9,976 nt of DNA, taken from an uncultured Brevibacterium sp. GTDB lineage: Bacteria; Actinomycetota; Actinomycetes; Actinomycetales; Brevibacteriaceae. Position 1 is the stretch's first letter. Each line of letters opens with the position of its first letter. Both the position numbers and the translations under genes were made by a program. The notes below the pieces were generated by a model. It saw only the letters and a program-made list of their open reading frames with translations. It searched no databases and was not told the origin of the DNA. This document shows, piece by piece, positions 1-6,688 of the stretch. The DNA is taken from the NCBI GenBank assembly GCA_943914815.1, contig CALUDL010000061.1, forward strand, positions 1-9,976, in the 5' to 3' direction.

Positions 1-77
1 ACCTGCGGGCCGGTTCAAGGGTTTAAAGGTGAACGGTGTCCTGAAACCAGACACCTCGTGGCGCGCAAAATATCTGG

Positions 78-103
78 CCCCACCAGCGCAAACGTTGGCG
101 GGG
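78..103. terminator. Hairpin terminator, possibly bidirectional
   Basis: The arms CCCCACCAGCG (78-88) and CGTTGGCGGGG (93-103) pair over 11 positions with one A/C mismatch and one G/U pair, around a CAAA loop. Read on the plus strand it is followed by a modest T-containing tract (CTATTGCTTT); read on the minus strand it is followed by ATATTTT. It could therefore end a gene lying to the left of the window, or a minus-strand transcript from the right. No complete gene is visible on either side, so its client is unknown. Confidence 0.55.
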
Positions 104-132
104 CTATTGCTTTACACCTGTGGATAACCATG

Positions 133-156
133 AATCGTTGATCAAATCGTTGATCA
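133..156 (+). repeat. 12-bp perfect tandem direct repeat
   Basis: AATCGTTGATCA occurs twice back to back (133-144 and 145-156) with no mismatch, followed by AA. Each copy contains TTGATCA, close to the palindrome TTGATCAA. Two adjacent identical units are the classic arrangement for a dimer-of-dimers protein binding site, but they could also be a simple slippage duplication. Confidence 0.8.
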
Positions 157-205
157 AACCCAAAAATAACTTCGGTGATCTGTGGTCATGCCCCGCGCAC
201 TCTAC

Positions 206-221
206 TGTGATCGTGATCACA
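206..221. promoter_or_regulatory. CRP/GlxR-type operator candidate
   Basis: TGTGATCGTGATCACA fits TGTGA-N6-TCACA exactly, the consensus for cAMP-receptor-family regulators (CRP; GlxR in corynebacteria; Crp in mycobacteria). The two 7-bp outer arms are perfect inverted repeats. It lies about 340 bp upstream of the ABC operon start, so it is not a standard promoter-proximal site for that gene. It may serve a promoter for an unrecognised transcript, or be a distal site. Confidence 0.45.
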
Positions 222-511
222 CGATACGTGGATCATTCGTGGGTACGAATCATGATGTCAGACCAATGATCGATCATGTATTTCACGCACGCGCGAATCA
301 ATTCGATGCGGTTTTCACATTTTCCTTGGTGAACATTTTTGTGTTTCTTGCCGAAGCCGAATTGGTGCAGTGGTGCCGAGGTGAGATCTCCTTGACCACC
401 ACGGCCCGCCTGCACTGGCACCGCGAACGCCTGGAGCGGTTGTCGATCTGCCACACCCACATCCTCGATGAGCTGCGGGTTGATGTGGCCATCGGGGTGG
501 ATGTGGGTGTG

Positions 512-530
512 TTAGGGTAACCTAAGTTGA
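512..530. promoter_or_regulatory. DtxR/IdeR iron-box candidate
   Basis: TTAGGGTAACCTAAGTTGA agrees at 14 of 19 positions with the degenerate DtxR/IdeR consensus TWAGGTWAGSCTWACCTWA. Its core, TTAGGGTAACCTAA, is a 14-bp near-perfect dyad with one central mismatch. It ends 31 bp before the GTG start of the first ABC gene, where a repressor would block RNA polymerase. No clean -35/-10 pair is visible around it. Regulators of this family bind when loaded with Fe(II), so the operon would be switched on by iron starvation. That inference fits the siderophore-type transporter downstream. Confidence 0.6.
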
Positions 531-561
531 AAATGGCTGCTAATTATTGAGGAGTTGCACA

Positions 562-2358
562 GTGCCGCGCGTGACTGACGAACCCACCACAGTGGCGAAC
601 GAGTCGCCGAGTCGGCCGACGGGGGACAACGCGAACGCGGGAAACCCGTCTTGGCGTATCCTCCGACCAGTGGCCACACCCATCGCTGTCGCCCTTTTGC
701 TGCAGGTGCTCAGCAGTCTGGCCAGTGCCATTCCGTTGCTGGCGTTGGTCCGGATCGTCGATGGACTCACCCGCGGTACGGACGCGGTATGGCCAGCGGT
801 CTGGTGGTTCATCGGCGGACTCGGCGGCGCACTCAGCTTGGGATCGCTGGCGTTGCTCATCACCCATCTGGTCGACCTGCGGGTACAGGCCGGTTTGCGC
901 ATGCAGCTGGCCGACAAGCTGAGCCGACTTCCGCTGGGATGGTTCGATCAGAGCTCCTCCGGACGTGTCCGACGCATCGTCCAAGACGATGTTGCGACCC
1001 TCCACCACCTCGTCGCCCACGCGTTGGTCGAGGTCACCGCAGCGGCTCTGACTCCGGCGGTCGGAGTGATCGTCGCCTTGACCATCGACTGGCGGCTCGG
1101 ACTGTGCTGCTTGATCGGCCCGGTGGCCTACATGGTCCTGTTCTCGGTGCTCGCGCCCGGAGACATGCGCACGGTCATGTCCCGGATCGCTGAGTCGCTC
1201 TCCGAGGTCTCGGCAGCAGTGATCGAGTTTGTCGACGGTATCGCGGTGCTACGCGTGTTCGGGGCGGGTGAGACCGGCTCGGCGCGCTTTACCCGAGCGT
1301 CCGACGACTTCACCTCGGAGTTCCGCACGCTCGTCACGCCCCAGATGCGTGCCCACGCAATCGCGCTTACGGCCTTGGGGCTGCCGGTCGTCGCGCTGAC
1401 CATCGTCGCTCCCGGTGCTGCCATGGTCGCCGCCGGGTGGAGCGAAGTCGCCGACGTCGTTGTGGTCACCATGATCGCGCTCTCACTGCCCGCCACGTTG
1501 CTCACGGTCGGGGCCGGGCAACAACACATCAACGACGGGCAAGAAGCAGCCGGGCGACTCATCGGCCTCCTCGACGAGCCCGATCTTCCCGTGGCCAGGC
1601 AGCCTCGCGAACCCGCCGGAGCCGATGTCACGATCGAGGACGTAACCTTCGGCTACGCGCCCGACCAGCCGGTGTTGCACGAGGTGTCGCTCACAGCACG
1701 AGAAGGCTCGGTCACTGCGTTGGTCGGGTCCTCTGGCTCGGGCAAGTCGACCCTCGCGTCCCTCATCGCCCGCTTCCGTGACGTAGACGCCGGTGCGATT
1801 CGGATCGGCGACGTCGACGTGCGCGACATCGACCCGCATGTGCTCCATCAACATGTCGGCGTCCTGTTGCAAAGCCCGAGCCTGCCTGCCATGAGCATTC
1901 GCGACAACATCGCTCTCGGGCGTCCGGACGCGACCGACGAGGATATCCAGCACGCGGCCTCCCAAGCGGCGATCGACACGCGAATCCGCGAACTGCCCCG
2001 CGACTACGACAGCGTCGTCGGAGAGGACGCGCGGCTCTCCGGCGGCGAGATCCAGCGTGTGGCCATCGCGCGGGCCATTCTCGCCGACCCCCAAGTGCTG
2101 GTACTAGACGAGGCCACCTCCGCGGTCGACCCCGAGAACGAGGCCGCGATCGGACAGGCCCTCGCTGAACTGACGCGTGGACGCACGGTCATCATGATCG
2201 CCCACCGCCTGGGAACGATCGCCCACGCCGACCAAATCGTCGTCCTCGATCACGGGCGGATCGTCGAACAGGGCAACCACAAATCCCTGCTCGCCGCCGA
2301 TGGTCGCTACGCCGAACTGTGGCACGACCAGGCCGTCGTCGCGGGAGGTGCACGATGA
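562..2358 (+). CDS. ABC transporter half-molecule (TMD-NBD), IrtA/YbtP-like, first subunit
   Basis: This 598-aa fused permease/ATPase has an exporter-type fold. A polar N-terminus of about 30 residues is followed by a six-helix membrane domain (to about residue 330) and a nucleotide-binding domain with Walker A GSSGSGKST (389-397), Q-loop LLQSP, signature LSGGE (492-496), Walker B ending in D516-E517 and H-loop His548. All ATPase residues are present. I chose GTG 562 because TTGAGGAG (547-554) sits 7 nt upstream; an in-frame TTG at 547 would overlap that ribosome site. It shares an ATGA overlap with the second half-transporter, so the two should form a heterodimer. The iron box upstream and the IrtB-like partner suggest uptake of a ferric siderophore, as for IrtAB and YbtPQ. 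Unlike mycobacterial IrtA, there is no N-terminal siderophore-interaction (FAD) domain. A multidrug or peptide exporter remains possible. ABC identity is certain; the substrate is inferred. Confidence 0.9.
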   Translation: MPRVTDEPTTVANESPSRPTGDNANAGNPSWRILRPVATPIAVALLLQVLSSLASAIPLLALVRIVDGLTRGTDAVWPAVWWFIGGLGGALSLGSLALLITHLVDLRVQAGLRMQLADKLSRLPLGWFDQSSSGRVRRIVQDDVATLHHLVAHALVEVTAAALTPAVGVIVALTIDWRLGLCCLIGPVAYMVLFSVLAPGDMRTVMSRIAESLSEVSAAVIEFVDGIAVLRVFGAGETGSARFTRASDDFTSEFRTLVTPQMRAHAIALTALGLPVVALTIVAPGAAMVAAGWSEVADVVVVTMIALSLPATLLTVGAGQQHINDGQEAAGRLIGLLDEPDLPVARQPREPAGADVTIEDVTFGYAPDQPVLHEVSLTAREGSVTALVGSSGSGKSTLASLIARFRDVDAGAIRIGDVDVRDIDPHVLHQHVGVLLQSPSLPAMSIRDNIALGRPDATDEDIQHAASQAAIDTRIRELPRDYDSVVGEDARLSGGEIQRVAIARAILADPQVLVLDEATSAVDPENEAAIGQALAELTRGRTVIMIAHRLGTIAHADQIVVLDHGRIVEQGNHKSLLAADGRYAELWHDQAVVAGGAR

Positions 2359-4049
2359 TTGTGCAGATCGAACAGATCGCTGGTCAGGAAGGTCACTCCA
2401 CACTCCGGCGTTTCACAGCCATGGCTGTGGCGGCAGGAGTCGCCCAGGGTCTGGCGCTGGCCTGTCTGATCCCGGTGCTGGTCCACCTGGTCCGAGGGGC
2501 CATCGGCGTGGCGCTCTGGTGGTTGATCGCGCTAGTGGTCGGTGCCGGCGTCCATGCCCTGCTCACCGTGTGGGTCACACGCAGGAGTGTCGATCTGACC
2601 ATGGCGCTGATGTCATCGATGCATCACCAACTGGCCCTGCATCTCATGCGTCTGCCGATGGGGTGGTTCGGTGGCGGCTCCGCGGCGTCCGCCTCACGAC
2701 TCGCGGTCCGCGGAACAATGTTCGTCGCCACCGCGATCACTGACGTGCTTGCCCCGTTGCTCGGCTACGTGGTGACCCCGTTGACCCTCGTGATTGTGAC
2801 TTTCTTCTTTGACTGGCAGGTGGGCCTCGCTCTCGCCGTCGGGGTTCCGCTGGTGTACGCCTCGACCGTGCTGGCTCGCTCATGGAGTGCTCGGGCTGAC
2901 GCCCGACTCGCCATTGCCGAACACCGCACCGACGCCGCGTTGCTCGACCTGGCCAAGCACCAGACGGCGTTACGCGGAGCGCGAGTCGCGGGTTCTGGAT
3001 ATGCGCCCCTCGCATCATCACTCGACCGGCAACGTCGCCTCGGTGTAGCGGCCCAGCTGGCCTCCGCCGCGTCGATGATCGTCCAGAGCGTCGTGGTGCA
3101 GGTGGTTTTCGGTGCCGTGGTCACCGTGGCGGTGTGGCGCGGGCTCGGTGGCGCGGACCCGGTCATGATGGTCGGTCTGATCCTGATCGTCACTCAGGTG
3201 ATTGGGCCACTCCGCACGCTCTCCGAGCTCGGCACGGCGCTACGGCGCATGGATAGCGAACTCAACCAGGTAGTCGATCTGCTCGACGAGCCGGGGTTGC
3301 CTGAACCCGCCCAGCCGATCGTAGCGCCGACGCGTCCGCCGGAGATCGCGGTCGACGCGGTGCGCTTCGGCTACGGGGACGCCGTGGTGTTTGACGGTCT
3401 CGATCTGACTGTCACGCCGGGATCAGTCACGGCCATCGTCGGGCCATCCGGGTCGGGCAAGACCACACTCACTCGCCTGATTGCCCGTTTCCATGACGTG
3501 GACGCGGGGGCCGTGCGGCTCGACAGTGTAGATGTTCGCGACATGGCCAGTGCCGATGTCCTCGGGGCGATGTCGTTGGTGTTCCAGGATGTCTACCTCC
3601 TCGACGACACCCTGCGTGCGAACGTGCTGCTTGGCTGTCCTGAAGCCACGGACGCCGAGGTGGACGCCGCTGCGAAGCTGGCGCGGGTCGACGAGATCGT
3701 CGATCGCTTGCCTCAGGGTTGGGCGACCCGTGTCGGCGAGGGCGGCAGACTGCTCTCGGGCGGCGAGCGGCAACGCGTGTCGGTGGCCCGCGCCGTGTTG
3801 AAACGGGCGCCGGTGCTGCTGTTGGATGAGGCGACCTCCTCGCTCGACGCGTCCGCCGCCGTGGCTGTGCAGGAGGCACTGCGCGAACTAGCTGGGTCGG
3901 CGACCGTGCTGGTGATCGCACATCAAGAGCACACAGTGGTCGCTGCCGATCAGGTCGTCATGCTCGATGGTGGACGTGTCGTGGCGGCGGGAGCGCATGA
4001 GGATCTGCTGAATTCGTCGCAGGCGTATGCCCGTCTATGGGCTCGATAA
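2355..4049 (+). CDS. ABC transporter half-molecule (TMD-NBD), IrtB/YbtQ-like, second subunit
   Basis: This 564-aa protein is the partner of the preceding gene. ATG 2355 overlaps the upstream TGA (ATGA) and has GGAGG at 2344-2348, 6 nt upstream, which points to translational coupling. The membrane domain covers about residues 18-310. The stretch with DLAKHQTALRGAR and the later LSELGTALRR resemble the corresponding segments of mycobacterial IrtB. The ATPase domain has Walker A GPSGSGKTT (363-371), Q-loop VFQD, signature LSGGE (467-471), Walker B D491-E492 and H-loop His523. The H-loop reads AHQEHT where AHRLST is usual, but the histidine is kept. Both halves thus keep consensus catalytic residues, unlike heterodimeric exporters that have one degenerate site. 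The likely role is inner-membrane import of an iron-loaded siderophore together with the first subunit; this is inferred from resemblance and from the iron box. Confidence 0.9.
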   Translation: MIVQIEQIAGQEGHSTLRRFTAMAVAAGVAQGLALACLIPVLVHLVRGAIGVALWWLIALVVGAGVHALLTVWVTRRSVDLTMALMSSMHHQLALHLMRLPMGWFGGGSAASASRLAVRGTMFVATAITDVLAPLLGYVVTPLTLVIVTFFFDWQVGLALAVGVPLVYASTVLARSWSARADARLAIAEHRTDAALLDLAKHQTALRGARVAGSGYAPLASSLDRQRRLGVAAQLASAASMIVQSVVVQVVFGAVVTVAVWRGLGGADPVMMVGLILIVTQVIGPLRTLSELGTALRRMDSELNQVVDLLDEPGLPEPAQPIVAPTRPPEIAVDAVRFGYGDAVVFDGLDLTVTPGSVTAIVGPSGSGKTTLTRLIARFHDVDAGAVRLDSVDVRDMASADVLGAMSLVFQDVYLLDDTLRANVLLGCPEATDAEVDAAAKLARVDEIVDRLPQGWATRVGEGGRLLSGGERQRVSVARAVLKRAPVLLLDEATSSLDASAAVAVQEALRELAGSATVLVIAHQEHTVVAADQVVMLDGGRVVAAGAHEDLLNSSQAYARLWAR

Positions 4050-4279
4050 CGGACTCAGTGGCCGCAGTCAGGCGTGTAGCATGCGTGCAACGGGAAACCA
4101 AGCGGTCTTCTGGTCGGCAGCTACTTTCGTTTTTGGACTTGCTTTGTTGGGTAACTGGCTTTTGCGACGCCGCGCCCACCCCACTCAAAGAAGCCTCAGA
4201 ACCAAAACTCACCCCTCCACATGCGTGACCAGCGGTGTTAGCCTGACCGTACATGCGAGTCAACCTTCAAGGAGATGTG
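4050..4279 (+). other. Intergenic region between the ABC operon and the aldehyde dehydrogenase gene
   Basis: These 230 bp hold no recognisable gene. An open frame of about 95 codons (4027-4311) crosses it but overlaps both neighbours, lacks a ribosome site and looks like no known protein. I see no strong hairpin after the ABC stop codon, so that operon's terminator is not identified. The right end carries the candidate promoter of the dehydrogenase gene and its ribosome site. Confidence 0.5.
4216..4244 (+). promoter_or_regulatory. Candidate promoter of the aldehyde dehydrogenase gene
   Basis: TCCACA (4216-4221, 4/6 to TTGACA) is separated by 17 bp from TAGCCT (4239-4244), which has the T, A and final T that matter most in a -10 box. 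This would start transcription near 4251, giving a leader of about 29 nt before ATG 4280. The -10 lies inside a half-match to the DtxR/IdeR consensus (GTTAGCCTGACC, 4237-4248). The prediction rests on short motifs only. Confidence 0.35.
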
Positions 4280-5662
4280 ATGACCAACGGTTACCGCGTA
4301 GAAAACCCTGAAACCAGTGACGTTGTTGAAACCTTCGACAACGCAACCGACGCACAGATTGAAGAAGCTCTCGCCCTCGCGAATGACGCGTACAAAGAAT
4401 GGTCGGCGCGCCCCATGTCAGAACGAGCTGACATTGTGGCTAAAGTCGCTGCCCTCTTCGATGAGCGAAAAGACGAACTCGCTGACATCATCGGTCAAGA
4501 AATGGGCAAGCGGAAGGCCGAAGGCGCTGAAGAAGCCGAATTCTGTTCCGCCATCTTCGGCTACTTCGCCTCCAACGGTGAAAAGCTCACCGGCGACCTA
4601 GACCTCGAAGTCGACGGCGCACACGCTGTGCTGGAACGCCGCCCAATCGGAACGATCTTGGGCATCATGCCGTGGAACTTCCCCTACTACCAGGTAGCCC
4701 GTTTCGCCGGACCTAACCTGGTGCTCGGTAACACCATCCTGCTCAAACATGCTGAAATTTGCCCCAAGTCAGCCGCCGCAATCCAGCAGATCATGGACGA
4801 CGCTGGCGTGCCAAAGGGCGTGTACCAAACCCTGTACGCAACCCACGACCAGATTTCCACCGTGATCGCTGATAACCGTGTCGCAGGTGTTTCCCTCACC
4901 GGTTCGGAACGCGCCGGCGCCATCATTGCTGAACAGGCCGGTAAGGCACTCAAGAAGGCCGTCCTGGAACTCGGTGGCTCCGACCCGTACATCATCCTCG
5001 ACACTGACAACGTCAAGGAAGCAGCCGCCAACGCGTGGGCTACCCGCATGTACAACACCGGGCAGGCGTGCGACTCGAACAAGCGCATGATCGTCATGGA
5101 AGACATTTACGACGAATTCGTCGCCGAACTTGAAGCGCTCGCCTCCAAGATGACCCCAGGCAGCTACACCTCGGACGACGAAACCGTGTTCCAACCACTG
5201 TCCTCACGCTCAGCCGCTGAACGCCTGGCCGGACAGCTGGAAGACGTCAAGAAGGCCGGCGGAAACATTCGCGTGGGCGGCGAGCTCTCCGACAAGGGCG
5301 CGTACATCAGCCCCGCTGTCGTCACCGACATTCCACGCGGATCCGACGTGTACTACGAAGAGTTCTTTGGTCCAATCGCCGTGGTGTACAAGGTCTCCAG
5401 CGACGAAGAAGCCCTCGAACTCGCCAACGACTCGCAGTTCGGCCTGGGCGGTTCCGTGTTCTCGCAGGACAAGGAGCGTGCAGAGAAAGTCGGTTCGCAG
5501 CTTGAAGTTGGTATGGCCAAGATCAACACTCACGCTGCTGAAGGCGAAAGCATCCCATTCGGTGGTGTGAAGCGCTCCGGTTACGGACGTGAACTGGGCC
5601 CAGTTGGTATGGACGAATTCGTCAACAAGCGCCTGTACTGGGTTGGCGAAGAAGGCGCCTAA
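4280..5662 (+). CDS. gabD: NAD(P)-dependent aldehyde dehydrogenase, succinate-semialdehyde dehydrogenase type
   Basis: This 460-aa enzyme of the aldehyde dehydrogenase superfamily matches the length of mycobacterial GabD1 and E. coli Sad/YneI (about 457-462 aa). It has MPWNFP with the conserved Asn133, LELGGSDP with general-base Glu230, NTGQAC with nucleophile Cys264, EEFFGP for cofactor binding, and a C-terminal PFGGVKRSGYGRELG segment. The GGSDP and PFGGVKRSGYGREL motifs are shared with GabD1 and Sad, so the likely reaction is oxidation of succinic semialdehyde to succinate in the cytosol, feeding the TCA cycle. Other short aldehydes are possible. I chose ATG 4280 because AAGGAG (4269-4274) lies 5 nt upstream; an in-frame ATG at 4253 precedes that site. 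It appears monocistronic, with its own candidate promoter and a strong hairpin after the stop. Glutamate is encoded almost only by GAA, unlike in the ABC operon. Confidence 0.9.
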   Translation: MTNGYRVENPETSDVVETFDNATDAQIEEALALANDAYKEWSARPMSERADIVAKVAALFDERKDELADIIGQEMGKRKAEGAEEAEFCSAIFGYFASNGEKLTGDLDLEVDGAHAVLERRPIGTILGIMPWNFPYYQVARFAGPNLVLGNTILLKHAEICPKSAAAIQQIMDDAGVPKGVYQTLYATHDQISTVIADNRVAGVSLTGSERAGAIIAEQAGKALKKAVLELGGSDPYIILDTDNVKEAAANAWATRMYNTGQACDSNKRMIVMEDIYDEFVAELEALASKMTPGSYTSDDETVFQPLSSRSAAERLAGQLEDVKKAGGNIRVGGELSDKGAYISPAVVTDIPRGSDVYYEEFFGPIAVVYKVSSDEEALELANDSQFGLGGSVFSQDKERAEKVGSQLEVGMAKINTHAAEGESIPFGGVKRSGYGRELGPVGMDEFVNKRLYWVGEEGA

Positions 5663-5706
5663 CCGCAACCCGGCGTCCAGCCGCCCAACCAATACCGCGC
5701 TCAGTA

Positions 5707-5746
5707 AAACGGGCCCGAGGTCGTTGCTCCGACCTCGGGCCCGTTT
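5707..5746. terminator. Bidirectional terminator, 17-bp perfect stem
   Basis: AAACGGGCCCGAGGTCG (5707-5723) and its exact complement (5730-5746) flank a 6-nt loop. The stem begins with A residues and ends with TTT, so each strand gives a GC-rich hairpin followed by a short U tract. It lies between the convergent dehydrogenase (plus) and SnoaL-type (minus) genes and probably ends both transcripts. It shares the stem core CCGAGGTCGT with the terminator after mqo. Confidence 0.9.
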
Positions 5747-5765
5747 GAGTTTGCGGGGGAATGGG

Positions 5766-6533
5766 TTAGAAGACTCCGTGGTTGTGAACAGCCTGGTCGT
5801 CAGAAGGGACCTCGCTGATTGCGTCCCACAGTTCGACGACCGCGCCGTTTTCTACGCGCCACAGTTCGCAGTACGCGTGACGGGTGCCAGCGATGCTGCC
5901 TTCAGAGTGCGTAAGCACGAAGTCGCCCTGCGCTACTGTGCGGTGGATCTTGCCATACTCCAAGCCTTCGCCCGCCTCGCGGAGCTTCTCCAGGAAGTCG
6001 ATAACGGCTGGGATGCCGTCGGCGATGTCGGGGCTGTGCTGGTCAAAGCGCCCGTCCTTGCTGTAGGTTTCAAATCCGGAGTAGTCGCCACCCACCAGGG
6101 TCTTTTCGAAGAACTCGACCACCAGGGCGCGGTTTGCTTCCGTGTCAGCTGACGTATCAGGGTCAGTTGCGCCGTCCAGCTGCGTGCGCCCTGATTCGTT
6201 GGGAGCAGCTTCAGGAACCAGGCTGTCCCAGTGTTCAGCAATCTTGCCGTCTTTCACCCGGTAAATGTCGAAGCCCACCAGAACGTCGTCATCGAGTCCC
6301 GTGAACTTGCCGTGCAGGGCAACCAAGTCGCCGTCTGAAATGACGCGCGAGTTTTCGTATTTGAGTCCCTCACCGGCATCTTCCACCAACTTCTTAAGCC
6401 CCGCACGGTCACCGGCTACAAGTGGTGAGTGCTCAACGAAATCATCCGTGAAATCCGTGTCTAAAACTGACGTGTCGTGCTGATGAAACAGTCGAGTGTG
6501 AGCGTTGAGTACGAACTGTCCATGATCTGCCAT
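5766..6533 (-). CDS. Tandem SnoaL-like (NTF2-fold) protein
   Basis: This 255-aa soluble protein has no signal peptide or membrane segment. It consists of two copies of a SnoaL/NTF2-like domain (about residues 5-107 and 133-243) joined by an acidic, Asp/Thr-rich linker. Repeat landmarks line up at an offset of 131-134 residues: EHSP (34-37) with QHSP (165-168), AGEGL (53-57 and 187-191), and IYRVKDGKIAEHWD (90-103) with LWRVENGAVVELWD (224-237). Single SnoaL domains usually form dimers with a pocket that binds a small hydrophobic or polyketide-like ligand; here one chain may form the pair itself. The true substrate, and whether it is an enzyme, is unknown. ATG 6533 has AAGGA (6546-6542 on the minus strand) 8 nt upstream; an open extension to 6695 has no ribosome site and would cross the promoter region. 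It is divergent from mqo and convergent with the dehydrogenase gene. Confidence 0.85.
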   Translation of the reverse strand: MADHGQFVLNAHTRLFHQHDTSVLDTDFTDDFVEHSPLVAGDRAGLKKLVEDAGEGLKYENSRVISDGDLVALHGKFTGLDDDVLVGFDIYRVKDGKIAEHWDSLVPEAAPNESGRTQLDGATDPDTSADTEANRALVVEFFEKTLVGGDYSGFETYSKDGRFDQHSPDIADGIPAVIDFLEKLREAGEGLEYGKIHRTVAQGDFVLTHSEGSIAGTRHAYCELWRVENGAVVELWDAISEVPSDDQAVHNHGVF

Positions 6534-6585
6534 GACTGACGTCCTTCCACGTAGCGGTGCAGAGTGAGCTGCCTGTTCTTGCAGT

Positions 6586-6637
6586 CTAAACACATCAAGA
6601 AGTGTGGCGGAACCCCTAGCCGGGAGCCGGTGTTTAG
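6586..6637. promoter_or_regulatory. Spaced 8-bp inverted repeat in the divergent control region
   Basis: CTAAACAC (6586-6593) and GTGTTTAG (6630-6637) are perfect inverted repeats whose facing ends are 36 bp apart. The left arm overlaps a possible minus-strand -10 (TAGACT, complement of 6583-6588) for the SnoaL gene. The right arm lies about 80 bp before mqo. Two widely spaced half-sites between divergent genes suggest a shared regulator, but no family is assigned. Confidence 0.35.
6609..6634 (+). promoter_or_regulatory. ECF-sigma-type promoter candidate upstream of mqo
   Basis: GGAAC (6609-6613) is followed after 18 bp by GTT (6632-6634). This is the spacing and wording typical of promoters read by stress sigma factors of the SigH/SigR/SigE kind in actinobacteria. 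Transcription would begin near 6642, about 74 nt before mqo. The motif is short and could occur by chance. Confidence 0.25.
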
Positions 6638-6680
6638 CCCATGGCACGAAAGGAGTAGAGTTTGTAGAGGAAGCAAGCCC

Positions 6681-6688
6681 TATATAAA
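6681..6688 (+). promoter_or_regulatory. Candidate -10 element of the mqo promoter
   Basis: TATATAAA stands out as an AT-rich octamer and contains two good -10 hexamers, TATATA and TATAAA. No strong -35 is visible at 17 bp, although TTGTAG lies at 6662-6667 with a short spacer. A start near 6693 would give a leader of about 23 nt that includes the GAGAAGGG ribosome site (6703-6710). Confidence 0.45.

Larger units (their letters stand above)
104..511. other. Long non-coding leader, no recognisable gene
   Basis: This stretch lies between the left-edge hairpin and the ABC operon. The left part (about 130-330) is AT-richer and full of GATC-containing repeats and dyads; the right part (about 340-510) is GC-rich. 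Open frames of 60-112 codons exist on both strands, but none has a credible Shine-Dalgarno sequence and none gives a protein I recognise. It may be a long regulatory leader, a decayed gene, or a junction left by acquisition of the ABC operon. I cannot choose between these from the sequence. Confidence 0.5.

Noticed and set aside
1..26. Possible end of an upstream gene (TAA at 24-26), plus a tRNA-like GGTTCAA at 12-18
   Set aside because: Eight codons are too few to judge a gene, and the bases flanking GGTTCAA do not form a T-arm stem.
119..127. TGTGGATAA, a perfect DnaA-box complement, in an AT-richer intergenic region
   Set aside because: Only one box is seen. An origin would show a cluster and neighbouring dnaA or dnaN genes, which are absent here.
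233..492. Minus-strand open frames of 64 and 75 codons
   Set aside because: No ribosome site or known domain. I considered a remnant of an HNH/DUF222 gene but found no motif to support it.
182..520. Plus-strand open frame of 112 codons before the ABC operon
   Set aside because: No ribosome site, no recognisable motif, and it runs through the CRP-like dyad and into the iron box. The opposite strand is equally open, so it is probably chance or decayed DNA.
1483..2094. Long antisense open frame (203 codons) inside the first ABC gene; similar ones at 544-1020 and 1128-1631
   Set aside because: Shadows of the GC-rich coding strand. The sense frame has all ABC motifs and the antisense proteins have none.
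4027..4311. Open frame of 94 codons between the ABC operon and the dehydrogenase gene
   Set aside because: It overlaps both neighbours, has no ribosome site, and reads through the promoter and start of the dehydrogenase gene in another frame.
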